A stretch of 64,000 bases of DNA from PALSA-612 sp963776375. GTDB taxonomy: Bacteria > Actinomycetota > Thermoleophilia > Gaiellales > Gaiellaceae. The position numbers and the translations under genes are program-made. The notes below the pieces were generated by a model. It searched no databases. It worked only from the letters and a program-made list of their open reading frames with translations, and was not told where the DNA came from. Positions 23,124 through 31,946 of the stretch are shown here, piece by piece. The stretch spans positions 943,550 to 1,007,549 of the forward strand of contig CAVZMF010000005.1 in NCBI GenBank assembly GCA_963776375.1. The letters run 5' to 3'. The stretch's first letter is position 1; every line of letters starts with the position of its first letter.

Positions 23124-24170
23124 ATGCAGAAGCGAGGAGCGCATCTGGTTCTCGAGGACGGCACGGTCTTCGCCGGCGTGAGCGTCGGCGAGCCCGGCGT
23201 CGCGGCCGGGGAAGCGTGCTTCACGACGGCGATGGCGGGCTACGAGGAGACCGTCACCGACCCGAGCTACGTCGCGCAAGTGCTCTGCTTCGCCTATCCG
23301 CTGGCCGGGAACTACGGCATCGACCGTTCACGGCACGAGTCCGGACGCGTGCAGTGCGAAGGCGTCGTCGCCCGGACGGTTCGACCCGCCTTCGCGGGCT
23401 GGCTGGCCGAACAGGGAACGGTCGCGCTGTCCAGCGTGGACACGCGCGCCCTCGTCCGCCGCATCCGCGACGGCGGCGTGCTGCGCTGCGCGCTCGGCGA
23501 GGCCGATCCCGACGAGCTTCTGGCGAGGGCGCTGGCCGAGCCGCCGATCGACGGCCGCCCGCTCGACCGCCGCGTCGGCACGCTCGAGCCGTTCAGCGTG
23601 GGCGCCGGGCCCCGCGTCACGCTCGTCGACCTCGGCTGCAAGCGCTCGATCCCAGGGCGGCTCGCGGCGGCCGGGTTGGAGGTGCACGTCGTGCCGGGAG
23701 ACTGGAGCGCGGACGCGATCCTGGAGACGAGGCCGCGCGTCGTTGTCTTCGGGAACGGCCCGGGCGACCCGTCCGTTCTCGAGGGGCCGATCGAGGCCGT
23801 CCGCGGCCTGCTCGGTCGGGTACCCGTCTTCGGCATCTGCCTCGGTCACCAACTGCTCGGTCTCGCGCTCGGCCTGGAGACGTTCAAGCTCCATTTCGGC
23901 CATCGCGGCGCCAACCACCCGGTGCGCGACCTGCGCTCGGGACGGGTGCTCGTCACCGTCCAGAACCACGGCTACGCCGTCTCCGCCGCGGACGCCGATC
24001 TGGTCACGCACCTCTCGCTGAACGACGGCACCGTGGAGGGCCTCGCCGGCGAGGACTTCGCGAGCGTCCAGTTCCACCCCGAGGCCGCGCCCGGCCCACT
24101 CGACGCCCTGCCCTTCTTCGACCGCGTTGCCGACACGTGCCGAAGCGCGAGGACATTCGCTCTGTCCTGA
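23124..24170 (+). CDS. carA: Carbamoyl-phosphate synthase small subunit
   Basis: CarA is the glutaminase that feeds ammonia to CarB. The 348 residues comprise the N-terminal CPSase small-chain domain (HLVLEDGTVFAGVSVGEPG; TAMAGYEETVTDPSY; FAYPLAGNYGI) and a class I glutamine amidotransferase with nucleophile Cys in FGICLGHQLLGLALG and the His/Glu of SVQFHPEAAPGP. The start is ATG 23124 because family homology begins at once. It is intact. carB starts 34 nt before carA ends, so the two are translationally coupled. Confidence 0.95.
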   Translation: MQKRGAHLVLEDGTVFAGVSVGEPGVAAGEACFTTAMAGYEETVTDPSYVAQVLCFAYPLAGNYGIDRSRHESGRVQCEGVVARTVRPAFAGWLAEQGTVALSSVDTRALVRRIRDGGVLRCALGEADPDELLARALAEPPIDGRPLDRRVGTLEPFSVGAGPRVTLVDLGCKRSIPGRLAAAGLEVHVVPGDWSADAILETRPRVVVFGNGPGDPSVLEGPIEAVRGLLGRVPVFGICLGHQLLGLALGLETFKLHFGHRGANHPVRDLRSGRVLVTVQNHGYAVSAADADLVTHLSLNDGTVEGLAGEDFASVQFHPEAAPGPLDALPFFDRVADTCRSARTFALS

Positions 24171-26776
24171 TCGTCGGCTCGGGGCCGATCCGCATCGGCC
24201 AGGGCTGCGAGTTCGACTACTCGGGCGCACAGGCCTGCCGAGTGCTGCGCCGCGAGGGCTACCGCGTCGTGCTCGTGAACTCGAACCCGGCGACGATCAT
24301 GACCGACCCGGAATGGGCCGACGCGACCTACCTCGAGCCGCTCGACGCCGAGACCGTCTCCGAGATCGTCGAGCGAGAGCGGCCGGACGCGCTTCTGCCG
24401 ACGCTCGGCGGGCAGACGGCGCTGAACCTTGCCGTCGAGCTGCACGAGGCGGGGGTGCTCGACCGCTTCGGCGTCGAGTTGATCGGCGCGGACGTCGACG
24501 CCATCCGGCGGGCCGAGGACCGGCTGCAGTTCCGCGAGACGATGCGCGCGGTCGGCCTGCCGGTGGCCGAGAGCATCGTCGTCTCCTCGGTCGAGGAGCT
24601 GGACGGGTTCGCGGCGCCTGCGGTCGTGCGGCCGGCGTTCACGCTCGGGGGCACCGGCGGCGGGTTGGCAGCCACGGACCCCGAGTTGCGGCGGCAGGTC
24701 GTGCACGGCCTGCAGGCAAGCCCGGTCGGGCAGGTCCTGGTCGAGCGCTCGCTGGCCGGCCGGCAGGAGTTCGAGCTCGAGGTCATGTCCGATTTGGCCG
24801 GCAACTGCGTTGTCGTCTGCTCGATCGAGAACATCGATCCGATGGGTGTGCACACAGGGGACTCGTGGACGGTGGCGCCGCAGCAGACGTTGCCAGACGG
24901 GGAGTACCAGCGCCTCCGGGACGCCGCCTTCGCGTGCGCGCGGGCGGTCGGGGTCGCGACGGGTGGCGCGAACGTGCAGTTCGCGTACGAGCCCGGGACA
25001 CGCGAGCTCGTCCTCATCGAGATGAACCCGCGCGTGTCGCGCTCGTCGGCGCTGGCGTCCAAGGCGACCGGCTTCCCGATCGCGAAGCTCGCGGCGCTGC
25101 TCGCGGTCGGGTACACGCTCGACGAGCTGCCGAACGACATCACCGGCAAGACGACGGCCGCGTTCGAGCCCGCGCTCGACTACGTGGCGGTGAAGGCGCC
25201 GCGCTTCGACTTCGACAAGTTCCCGGCGGCGTCGCCCGAGCTGGGGCCGGAGATGCGGGCGACCGGCGAGGCGCTCGGGATCGGCCGCACGTTCCCCGAG
25301 GCCTTCCTGAAGGCGCTCGAGGGGCGCGAGGACGGTGCCGAGCTCCCGGCGTTCGTGGGCGTGAACCCGTACTTCCTCGCGGAGCTCGAGTCGATCCGCG
25401 CGGCCGAGGAGCAGCTCGGCTCCACGGGCGACGTCGCCGAGGCGAAGGGCTTCGGGCTGCCGGACTCGCGGATCGCCGCGGTGCTCGGCGTCTCCGAGCG
25501 CGAGGTGCGGGCTCGGCGACCTCACCCGGGGAGGCTCGCCGTCGACTCCTGCGCGGCCGAGTTCGAGGCGCAGACGCCGTACTACTACCTCTCGTACGAG
25601 CCGAGCGACCAGCCGCCCGAGCCGTCGGGGAAGGCGATCGTGATCGTCGGCTCGGGGCCGAACCGGATCGGGCAGGGAATCGAGTTCGACTACTGCTGCG
25701 TCCACGCGGCAGAGGCTTTCCGCCGGCTCGGCTTCGAGTCGGTGCTGCTGAACTCGAACCCGGAGACGGTCTCGACCGACTACGACACGTCCGACCGGCT
25801 CTACCTGGAGCCCGTCACGGCGGAGCGCGTCCTCGACGTGTGCGCGTTGGAGCAGCCGCTCGGCGTCGTCGTCACCCTCGGCGGCCAGACGCCGCTCCGG
25901 CTCGCGCACGAGCTGGCGGCCGAGGGCGTGCCGCTGCTCGGCGACCCGCTGCCGGCGATCGACGCCGCCGAGGATCGCGGCCGCTTTGCGGCGATCCTCG
26001 ACGAGCTCGGCCTGCGGGCACCGCGCTGGGGCACGGCGTCGACCCGTGAGGAGGCACTCTCGGTCGCCGAGCGGATCGGCTACCCGGTGCTGGTGCGGCC
26101 CCACTACGTGCTCGGCGGCCGGCGCATGCGGATCGTGCGCCGCCCGGAAGACCTCGAGCTCCACGAGCCGTCCCTGGTGGACGGGTTCCTCGAGGGCGCG
26201 CTCGAGCTCGACGTCGACGCGCTCTGCGACGGGGAAGGCGCGTGGGTTGCGGGAATTCTCGAGCACATCGAGCCGGCGGGAGTGCACTCGGGCGACTCGG
26301 CCTGCGTCATCCCCGCGCCGTCGGTGGGCGACGGGCTCGCGGACGAGATCGGCACTCTTGCGAGGGCCCTCGCCCGGCGGCTCGGCGCGCGAGGACTCCT
26401 CAATCTCCAGCTCGCGGTCAAGGGCGGCGAGCTCTTCGTCATCGAGGCGAACCCGCGGGCATCGCGGACGGTGCCGTTCGTGGCCAAGGCGACCGGCGTG
26501 CCTGTGGTCGAGCACGCCTGCCGGCTCATGCTCGGCGCGGACCTGGCCGACCTCCACCTGCCCGAGCGGGCCGCGCCGACCCGGGCCTGGGCCAAGGAGG
26601 CGATCTTCCCGTCCGACCGCTTCGCCGGCGCGGGGGACCGCGGGCCCGAGATGCGGTCGACCGGCGAGGTGATGGCCGGCGGCGCCACGGCCTCCGAGGC
26701 GTACGCGCGGGTTTTGCGCGCCTCCGGCCGGTCGCGGCGGCACGGGCGGGTCGGGCCTCCGCTGCAGGCTGCGTAA
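24137..26776 (+). CDS. carB: Carbamoyl-phosphate synthase large subunit lacking the regulatory domain
   Basis: CarB makes carbamoyl phosphate from bicarbonate, ammonia and two ATP. GTG 24137 begins PKREDIRSVLIVGSGPIRIG. The first ATP-grasp half has GGTGGGLA, IENIDPMGVHTGDS and EMNPRVSRSSALASKATG. A short linker (FVGVNPYFLAELESIRAAEEQL...) follows. The second half begins VIVGSGPNRIGQGIEFDY and contains YPVLVRPHYVLGGRRM, HIEPAGVHSGDS and EANPRASRTVPFVAKATG. It ends about 60 residues after that at 879 residues, against about 1070 in E. coli. The C-terminal MGS-like domain that binds ornithine and UMP/IMP is absent, and the oligomerisation linker is shortened. Both catalytic halves look complete, so activity without that allosteric domain is expected. 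Confidence 0.93.
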   Translation: MPKREDIRSVLIVGSGPIRIGQGCEFDYSGAQACRVLRREGYRVVLVNSNPATIMTDPEWADATYLEPLDAETVSEIVERERPDALLPTLGGQTALNLAVELHEAGVLDRFGVELIGADVDAIRRAEDRLQFRETMRAVGLPVAESIVVSSVEELDGFAAPAVVRPAFTLGGTGGGLAATDPELRRQVVHGLQASPVGQVLVERSLAGRQEFELEVMSDLAGNCVVVCSIENIDPMGVHTGDSWTVAPQQTLPDGEYQRLRDAAFACARAVGVATGGANVQFAYEPGTRELVLIEMNPRVSRSSALASKATGFPIAKLAALLAVGYTLDELPNDITGKTTAAFEPALDYVAVKAPRFDFDKFPAASPELGPEMRATGEALGIGRTFPEAFLKALEGREDGAELPAFVGVNPYFLAELESIRAAEEQLGSTGDVAEAKGFGLPDSRIAAVLGVSEREVRARRPHPGRLAVDSCAAEFEAQTPYYYLSYEPSDQPPEPSGKAIVIVGSGPNRIGQGIEFDYCCVHAAEAFRRLGFESVLLNSNPETVSTDYDTSDRLYLEPVTAERVLDVCALEQPLGVVVTLGGQTPLRLAHELAAEGVPLLGDPLPAIDAAEDRGRFAAILDELGLRAPRWGTASTREEALSVAERIGYPVLVRPHYVLGGRRMRIVRRPEDLELHEPSLVDGFLEGALELDVDALCDGEGAWVAGILEHIEPAGVHSGDSACVIPAPSVGDGLADEIGTLARALARRLGARGLLNLQLAVKGGELFVIEANPRASRTVPFVAKATGVPVVEHACRLMLGADLADLHLPERAAPTRAWAKEAIFPSDRFAGAGDRGPEMRSTGEVMAGGATASEAYARVLRASGRSRRHGRVGPPLQAA

Positions 26777-26904
26777 GTCGGGCGTAAGACCTACGGAAGC
26801 TTCGCGTGAAGATCGCCGCGCGGGCGGTTCTCGCCTGCTCGCGCCGGGAATCCCGGGTACGAAGGCTGTGCGCGTCGCCTAGTACGCACCACGGACGCGC
26901 TCGC

Positions 26905-26934
26905 GGGAGGTCGGGTCGGGGGTCCCGGCCTCCC
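26905..26934. terminator. Hairpin after carB
   Basis: GGGAGGTCGGG and CCCGGCCTCCC form an 11-bp stem with one G-U pair and an 8-nt loop. It lies 128 nt after the carB stop and 15 nt before the -10 box of hyuA, so it likely insulates the two units. Confidence 0.5.
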
Positions 26935-26948
26935 AGTTGTTCGGCCAC

Positions 26949-26954
26949 TAGAGT
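26949..26954 (+). promoter_or_regulatory. Leaderless -10 box TAGAGT of hyuA
   Basis: TAGAGT is followed by 6 nt and the GTG start of the hydantoinase A gene. No Shine-Dalgarno sequence is present. Confidence 0.5.
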
Positions 26955-26960
26955 CGCGCT

Positions 26961-28751
26961 GTGGCGATCCTCGGAATCGACGTCGGCGGCACGTTCACGG
27001 ACGCAGTGCTGCTCGACGACGACGGGTTGCGGACGGCGAAGGTGCCGACCGCGACGGAGCAGGAGGAGTCGGTCGTCGCGGCGGCGGAGGCGGTCGGGGC
27101 TGCGCACGTCGAGCGCTTCTCGCACGGCACGACGATCGCGACGAACGCGCTGCTCGAGCGGAAGGGCGCCGTGACTGCCTTCGTCGCCACGGAGGGCTTC
27201 GAGCATCTCCTGCACCTGCGCCGCCAGACACGGGCGCACCTGTACCGGCTCTGCGACGAGCTGCCCGCCCCGCTCGTCCCGATCGAGCGCTGCCACGGCG
27301 TCCGCGAGCGGATCGGGCCGGACGGCGTGCTCGTGCCGCTCGACCTCGGCTCGCTGCCCGATCTGGACGGCGCCGAGGCGGTCGCGGTCTGCCTGCTGTT
27401 CTCGTTCCGCGACCCCTCGCACGAGGCGGCGGTGGCCAACGAGCTGCGGCGGCGGCTGCCCGGGGCGCACGTGGTCGCCTCGCACGAGTTCGCGCCCGAG
27501 TTCCGCGAGTACGAGCGCGCCTCGACGACGGCCGCCGACGCGTACCTCGGGCCGGTGTGCGCCCGCTACTTCCGCTCGCTCGCCTCGCGCTGCCGTGCGG
27601 CAGGTCTGCCCGAGCCGCTCGTCATGCGCTCCTCCGGCGGCGTGGCCACGATCGACGAGGCGGCCCGGCACGCGGCGCTCGTGCTCGTGTCCGGGCCGGC
27701 GGGCGGCGTCGTCGGGGCTGCCCGAGCGGCGGCGGAGGCGGGGATCGAGAACGCGATCTCGTTCGACATGGGCGGCACGTCGACGGACGTGTGCCTGATC
27801 GCGGGCGGCCGCGCGGAGCGGACGTTCGAGCGCTCGGTGGGCGGCCTGCCGATCCGGCTGCCGATGGTCGACATCCACACGGTGGGCGCCGGAGGCGGGT
27901 CGATCGTCTGGCGCGACGCCGGCGGCGCGGTCCGCGTCGGCCCCGAGAGCGCGGGCGCGAATCCAGGCCCGGCCTGCTACGGGCGCGGCGGGCAGCGGCC
28001 GACGGTCACCGACGCCAACCTGCTGCTCGGGCGGCTGCCCGCGCGGCTCGCGGGCGGCGTCGAGCTCGACCGCGACACGGCCGAGCGGGCCATGGCCGGA
28101 TTCGACCCGGCCGACGTGGTCGAGGTCGTGAACGCCGAGATGCTCCGGGCGCTCCGCGTCGTCTCGGTCGAGCGCGGGCACGATCCTCGCGACTTCGCGC
28201 TCGTGGCCTTCGGTGGCGCGGGACCGCTCCACGCCTGCGCGCTCGCAGACGAGCTCGGGATCCCGACTGTGCTCGTCCCCGCGGCCGCGGGCGTGCTCTC
28301 TGCGCTCGGGCTCGTCGCGAGCGAGGAGCGCCGGGACAGCGTGCGCTCCTACGTCTGCCCGCTGGACGACGCAGGCGAGCTGCCGACGGAGGGCGAGGCA
28401 GATCTCCGCTACCGCGGTCAGTCGTTCGAGCTGACAATCGGGCTCGGAGACGGGCTGGCGGAGCGCTTCCACGGGGCGCACGAGGAGCGCTACGGCTACG
28501 CAGACCGCGAGCGACCCGTCGAACTCGTCGCCGTGCGGACGGCGGAGACCCGGCCCGGCCCCGACTTCTCGCTCTCGCCGGGGGAGCCGCTCGAGGTGTC
28601 CGGGCTCAGCCAGGCTGGGACGGCCCTGTTCGGGCCGGCCCTGCTCGAACTGGACGGTGCCACCTGCTGGATCGCCCCCGGGTGGGCGGGGGCTCGGGAC
28701 GGGACCGGCGGACCAGGACCAAGTAGCACGCTTCGACTGACGAGGGTGTGA
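26961..28751 (+). CDS. hyuA: Hydantoinase/5-oxoprolinase subunit A
   Basis: HyuA/OplahA-type proteins use ATP to open hydantoin or 5-oxoproline rings together with HyuB. The 596 residues begin ILGIDVGGTFTDAVLLDDDG (actin-like ATPase phosphate loop) and continue SHGTTIATNALLERKGA, LPGAHVVASHEFAPEFREYER, MRSSGGVATIDEAA, ISFDMGGTSTDVCLI and FGGAGPLHACALADELG. It is slightly shorter than N-methylhydantoinase A (about 690). Substrate specificity cannot be fixed; related pairs also act as acetone or acetophenone carboxylase subunits. The hyuB gene follows after 7 bp. Confidence 0.88.
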   Translation: MAILGIDVGGTFTDAVLLDDDGLRTAKVPTATEQEESVVAAAEAVGAAHVERFSHGTTIATNALLERKGAVTAFVATEGFEHLLHLRRQTRAHLYRLCDELPAPLVPIERCHGVRERIGPDGVLVPLDLGSLPDLDGAEAVAVCLLFSFRDPSHEAAVANELRRRLPGAHVVASHEFAPEFREYERASTTAADAYLGPVCARYFRSLASRCRAAGLPEPLVMRSSGGVATIDEAARHAALVLVSGPAGGVVGAARAAAEAGIENAISFDMGGTSTDVCLIAGGRAERTFERSVGGLPIRLPMVDIHTVGAGGGSIVWRDAGGAVRVGPESAGANPGPACYGRGGQRPTVTDANLLLGRLPARLAGGVELDRDTAERAMAGFDPADVVEVVNAEMLRALRVVSVERGHDPRDFALVAFGGAGPLHACALADELGIPTVLVPAAAGVLSALGLVASEERRDSVRSYVCPLDDAGELPTEGEADLRYRGQSFELTIGLGDGLAERFHGAHEERYGYADRERPVELVAVRTAETRPGPDFSLSPGEPLEVSGLSQAGTALFGPALLELDGATCWIAPGWAGARDGTGGPGPSSTLRLTRV

Positions 28752-28758
28752 CGAAAGC

Positions 28759-30246
28759 GTGGAAATTCAGCTGCAGGTGATCGGAGCCGGCTTGCGGGCC
28801 GCGGCGGAGGAGATGGGCGCCGTGCTCGTCCGGTCGGCCTTCTCGGCCAACATCAAGGAGCGGCGCGACTGCTCGACCGCGCTCTTCGACGCGCAGGGAC
28901 GCATGATCGTCCAGGCCGAGCACATCCCGGTGCACCTCGGGGCCATGCCCGAGGCGGTCGCGGCCGTTCGCGCCAAGGATCCGCAGCCGGGGGAGCTCTA
29001 CGTCCTCAACGACCCGTACACGGGCGGCACGCACCTGCCTGACATCACGATCGTCTCGCGTGTGCCCTGCGGCTTCGCCGTCTCGCGCGCCCACCACGCG
29101 GACGTCGGCGGGATGGAGCCCGCCAGCCTGCCGGCCGAGTCGCGCGAGCTCTACCAGGAGGGGGTGATCGTGCCGCCCGTCCGGCTCGACGAAGAGGTGC
29201 TCGCGCTCCTGCTCGCGAACATGCGCAACCCGGACGAGCGCCGGGGCGACCTGCGCGCGCAGATCGCGGCGCACCGGCTCGCGGAGCGGCGCCTCGAGGA
29301 GCTGGTGGAGCGCCGCGGCGTGCAGACGGTCACGGACGCGATGGACGAGCTCTTCCGCTATTCGGAGCGCGTCGTGCGGGCGGCGCTGGCCCGTCTGCCG
29401 GACGGCCGCTACGAGGCGGTCGACATCCTCGAGCCGCTCGAAGGCACGCTCGAGATCCGCGCCGCGGTCACGATCGCCGGAGACGAGGTCGGGATCGACT
29501 TCGCGGGCACGTCGCCGCAGCACGAGGGCAACCTGAACTGCCCGGCGGCGGTGGCACGCTCCGCATGCTACTTCGTCGTCCGCTGCCTGACGTCGCCCGA
29601 CCTTCCCTCGTCCGGCGGTGCCTATGCGCCGGTCACGATCAACGCGCCCGAAGGCTCGCTCGTGAACGCCCGGTCGCCGGCGGCGGTCGTGGCCGGCAAC
29701 ACCGAGACCTCGAGCCGCATCGTCGACGTCGTCTTCGCCGCCTTCGGGCAGGCGCTCCCGGTGCCGGCGCAGGGGCAGGGGACGATGAACAACGTCACGT
29801 TCGGGAACCGCGGGTTCACCTACTACGAGACGATCGCGGGCGGCCAGGGCGCCTGCCCGGCGTCGGATGGGCCGAGCGCCGTCCACGTGGCCATGTCGAA
29901 CACGCTGAACACGCCCGTCGAGGCGCTCGAGCTGTCTTACCCGCTGCGCGTCGAGCGCTACGCGCTGCGGACGGGCTCGGGCGGCGCCGGCCGCCGCCGC
30001 GGCGGCGACGGCGTCATCCGCGAGCTGCGCGTGCTCGAGGACTGCCGGCTCTCGCTGCTCGCGGAGCGACGCACGCGCGGCCCGGCGGGCGCGGCGGGCG
30101 GCGAGCCTGGCGCTCCCGGACGGACGCTCCTGAACGGCGACGAGCTTCCGCCGAAGGCGACGAGGCAGCTGCGCGCCGGCGACCTCGTCCGGGTCGAGAC
30201 TCCGGGCGGAGGCGGCTTCGGCGAGCCGGTGCCTAGTAGGTGGTAG
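28759..30246 (+). CDS. hyuB: Hydantoinase/5-oxoprolinase subunit B
   Basis: The 495-residue partner of HyuA starts GTG (EIQLQVIGAGLRAAAEEMGAVLVRSAFSANIKERRDCS) and shows LNDPYTGGTHLPDITIVSRV, the metal-ligand-like HHADVGGM, NLNCPAAVARSACYFVVRCL, GNTETSSRIVDVVFAA, GQGTMNNVTFGN and TGSGGAGRRRGGDG, all typical of the family. It ends VETPGGGGFGEPVPSRW. The final codons coincide with the point where sequence of a minus-strand amidohydrolase begins, so the 3' end may have been altered by the same joining event. The catalytic partnership with HyuA is inferred from adjacency. Confidence 0.88.
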   Translation: MEIQLQVIGAGLRAAAEEMGAVLVRSAFSANIKERRDCSTALFDAQGRMIVQAEHIPVHLGAMPEAVAAVRAKDPQPGELYVLNDPYTGGTHLPDITIVSRVPCGFAVSRAHHADVGGMEPASLPAESRELYQEGVIVPPVRLDEEVLALLLANMRNPDERRGDLRAQIAAHRLAERRLEELVERRGVQTVTDAMDELFRYSERVVRAALARLPDGRYEAVDILEPLEGTLEIRAAVTIAGDEVGIDFAGTSPQHEGNLNCPAAVARSACYFVVRCLTSPDLPSSGGAYAPVTINAPEGSLVNARSPAAVVAGNTETSSRIVDVVFAAFGQALPVPAQGQGTMNNVTFGNRGFTYYETIAGGQGACPASDGPSAVHVAMSNTLNTPVEALELSYPLRVERYALRTGSGGAGRRRGGDGVIRELRVLEDCRLSLLAERRTRGPAGAAGGEPGAPGRTLLNGDELPPKATRQLRAGDLVRVETPGGGGFGEPVPSRW

Positions 30247-30494
30247 CTGAAGATCATCGGGCTGGCGGAGAGGACGTGGACGTCGACACCGGCGGCATCC
30301 ATGTCCGCCAGTTGGTCGCCGAGACCGCGCCCCCAGAACTTCTCGCTCGACCCCGGAATGCTGTACTCGGCGTTCCCGGAGCGGAAGTACCAGGCGCCTT
30401 CTGGGGTGCGCCGCATTGTGATCCCGTAGGGCTCGACGAGCGGCAACACCGACTCCGGCTGGAAATGCGTGTGCGCGTTGACGACGAGCGACAC
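30238..30494 (-). pseudogene. N-terminal fragment of an amidohydrolase-2 (ACMSD-like) gene
   Basis: GTG 30494 begins MSLVVNAHTHFQPESVLPLV, with the metal-binding HxH of amidohydrolase 2. It continues WYFRSGNAEYSI and LADMDAAGVDVHVLSASPMIFSYHLLG, a normal family N-terminus of about 85 residues. At about 30238 the homology ends abruptly and the bases become the antisense of the hyuB 3' end. About two thirds of the gene, including the other metal ligands, is missing. It points the same way as the monooxygenase operon and probably was its last gene. Just upstream TTAACT lies 7 nt before the GTG. Confidence 0.65.
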
Positions 30495-30783
30495 GTGTGT
30501 CAGTTAACCAGCCGTTGCGACGCGGAATCAACGCGTCCGTCGGGGACCACGATCTTGCGGCCGCTTACGTTGCACAAGTCTGATAGCGCCAATCTTCCCA
30601 AGAGACGTCGGCTGCGGACAGGCGCGCCCCCCACTTTGCCGCTGGCACGCGGGTGCTCTCATCGCACAGATGTCTCGTCGCAGCTTGCCGTGCCGGGCGC
30701 CTGAGACCGGAGACACCTCGTTGTCCTCGAAATCGCCGATTGCTCTGTGAGCACGCCGTAAGCACCCGTGCTGGAGCGGGCGG
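30495..30783. other. Gene-free gap between amidohydrolase fragment and monooxygenase operon
   Basis: This 289-bp stretch has only short open frames without recognisable protein features. The right-hand part (about 30690-30780) is less GC-rich than its surroundings. The repeated CACGTGT motif at 30491-30500 forms a small palindrome near the amidohydrolase start. Nothing else is supported. Confidence 0.4.
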
Positions 30784-31926
30784 CTAGATGGGGTTGGCCA
30801 GGTTGGACCAGCTCGCGGCTGTGAGTCCTGCCGGATCTGCGTCCGGTGTGGGTTTTTTCTCCCATTCTCCGAGTTGGACGGAGTTCTCGACGACCATCCG
30901 GCATCGCTCCCAGCGTCGGTCCATGAACTGCTCGAGCGCAGCCTGGACGGATTCCTCGGCGGTGAGGAGTTCGGCGAGGACGATTGCGTCTTCGATTGCA
31001 AGCCCGCCGCCGTGGGCGAGGTGCGGTGTCGTCGTGTGTGCCGCGTCACCTATGAGGACAACCTGGTCCCGGTACCAGGGCGGCGAGACGAGCAGGACTT
31101 CGAGCGGCCGATAGATGACCTGCGTCGGCTGGAGGATCCGCTCGCGGAGTTCTGCGAGCAGCCCTTTGTAGTCCGAGAGTTGCTGGCGCATGAGCGTGGG
31201 AAGTTGGGCTTGCGGCGGGCGCTCCTTGGTTGGGACGTTCTGGACGAGGAAGACGTACATCTCGTCGGCCGATACCGCGAGCATGCCCGCCTTGTTCCGC
31301 GGGCCGTAGAACATGTATAGGACTCCAGCCTCGTACTCGGGGCCGGTGTTGTCCGGGCGTGGAGCCATCGCGCGCCACACAGCCTGGCCGGTGAAGCGAG
31401 GCTCCGGCTCGCGGCCGAGGATGAGCTCCCTGACACGGGAGTGGACACCGTCGGCGCCAACGACGACGTCGTAGTCACCGCGTGTTCCGTTGGTGAACTC
31501 GACCGCGACGCGATCTCGGTGATGGGTGAGCGCGCCGACGGTGCAGTTGGTCATGACAGCGATTCCGAGGCTGGTGATCTCACCTGCGAGGATGTCGTGG
31601 AAGGCGGGACGGGCGATCTGGACTGCGGCCGGATAGTCGGGACCGTTGAGCCTGGGCATGTCCGAGATATGGGTGATCTCGCTGTCGGCGTTGCCAATGG
31701 CAAAGCGCGAGATGCCATTCCCGCTGGCAACAGCCTGGTCGATGAGTTCGATCGTGGCGAGCGCGCGCAGGGCCGGGCCGAGCAGTGTCAGACCGACTCC
31801 CACAGGTTCCCAGTCGGCCTGGATCTCGACGATGTGGGGTTGCAGTCCGCCGCGGGCGAGGGCGATGGCGAGCGTGCCTCCTCCGATGCCGCCGCCGACG
31901 ATGAGGACGCGAGGGGAGCGTGGCAT
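30784..31926 (-). CDS. FAD-dependent monooxygenase, paralogue 1
   Basis: The 380 residues follow the PHBH/UbiH class A flavoprotein monooxygenase pattern: RVLIVGGGIGGGTLAIALARGG (dinucleotide fold), VVVGADGVHSRVREL (DG motif contacting FAD and NADPH), then VVLIGDAAHTTTPHLAHGGGLAIEDAIVLAELL (GD motif). Such enzymes hydroxylate activated aromatic rings with NAD(P)H and O2. The C-terminal tail LGEWEKKPTPDADPAGLTAAS is shared with two other copies in this window. It lies 20 bp downstream of paralogue 2 and is the last intact gene of a four-gene operon. The actual substrate is unknown. Confidence 0.88.
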   Translation of the reverse strand: MPRSPRVLIVGGGIGGGTLAIALARGGLQPHIVEIQADWEPVGVGLTLLGPALRALATIELIDQAVASGNGISRFAIGNADSEITHISDMPRLNGPDYPAAVQIARPAFHDILAGEITSLGIAVMTNCTVGALTHHRDRVAVEFTNGTRGDYDVVVGADGVHSRVRELILGREPEPRFTGQAVWRAMAPRPDNTGPEYEAGVLYMFYGPRNKAGMLAVSADEMYVFLVQNVPTKERPPQAQLPTLMRQQLSDYKGLLAELRERILQPTQVIYRPLEVLLVSPPWYRDQVVLIGDAAHTTTPHLAHGGGLAIEDAIVLAELLTAEESVQAALEQFMDRRWERCRMVVENSVQLGEWEKKPTPDADPAGLTAASWSNLANPI

Positions 31927-31946
31927 CGACCCGCCGGGTCGCGTCG

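Noticed and set aside
26777..26960. Riboswitch or leader peptide between carB and hyuA
   Set aside because: The only structure is one terminator-like hairpin, and hyuA appears to be leaderless, leaving no room for a 5' leader element.
28759..30246. hyuB as truncated at its 3' end
   Set aside because: It ends at a typical TPGGGGFGEP motif and short members of this family stop there, so the protein is probably complete even though a junction follows directly.
30528..31049. A 173-codon minus-strand frame upstream of the amidohydrolase fragment
   Set aside because: It lies antisense or out of frame with the intact monooxygenase and has no recognisable domain.
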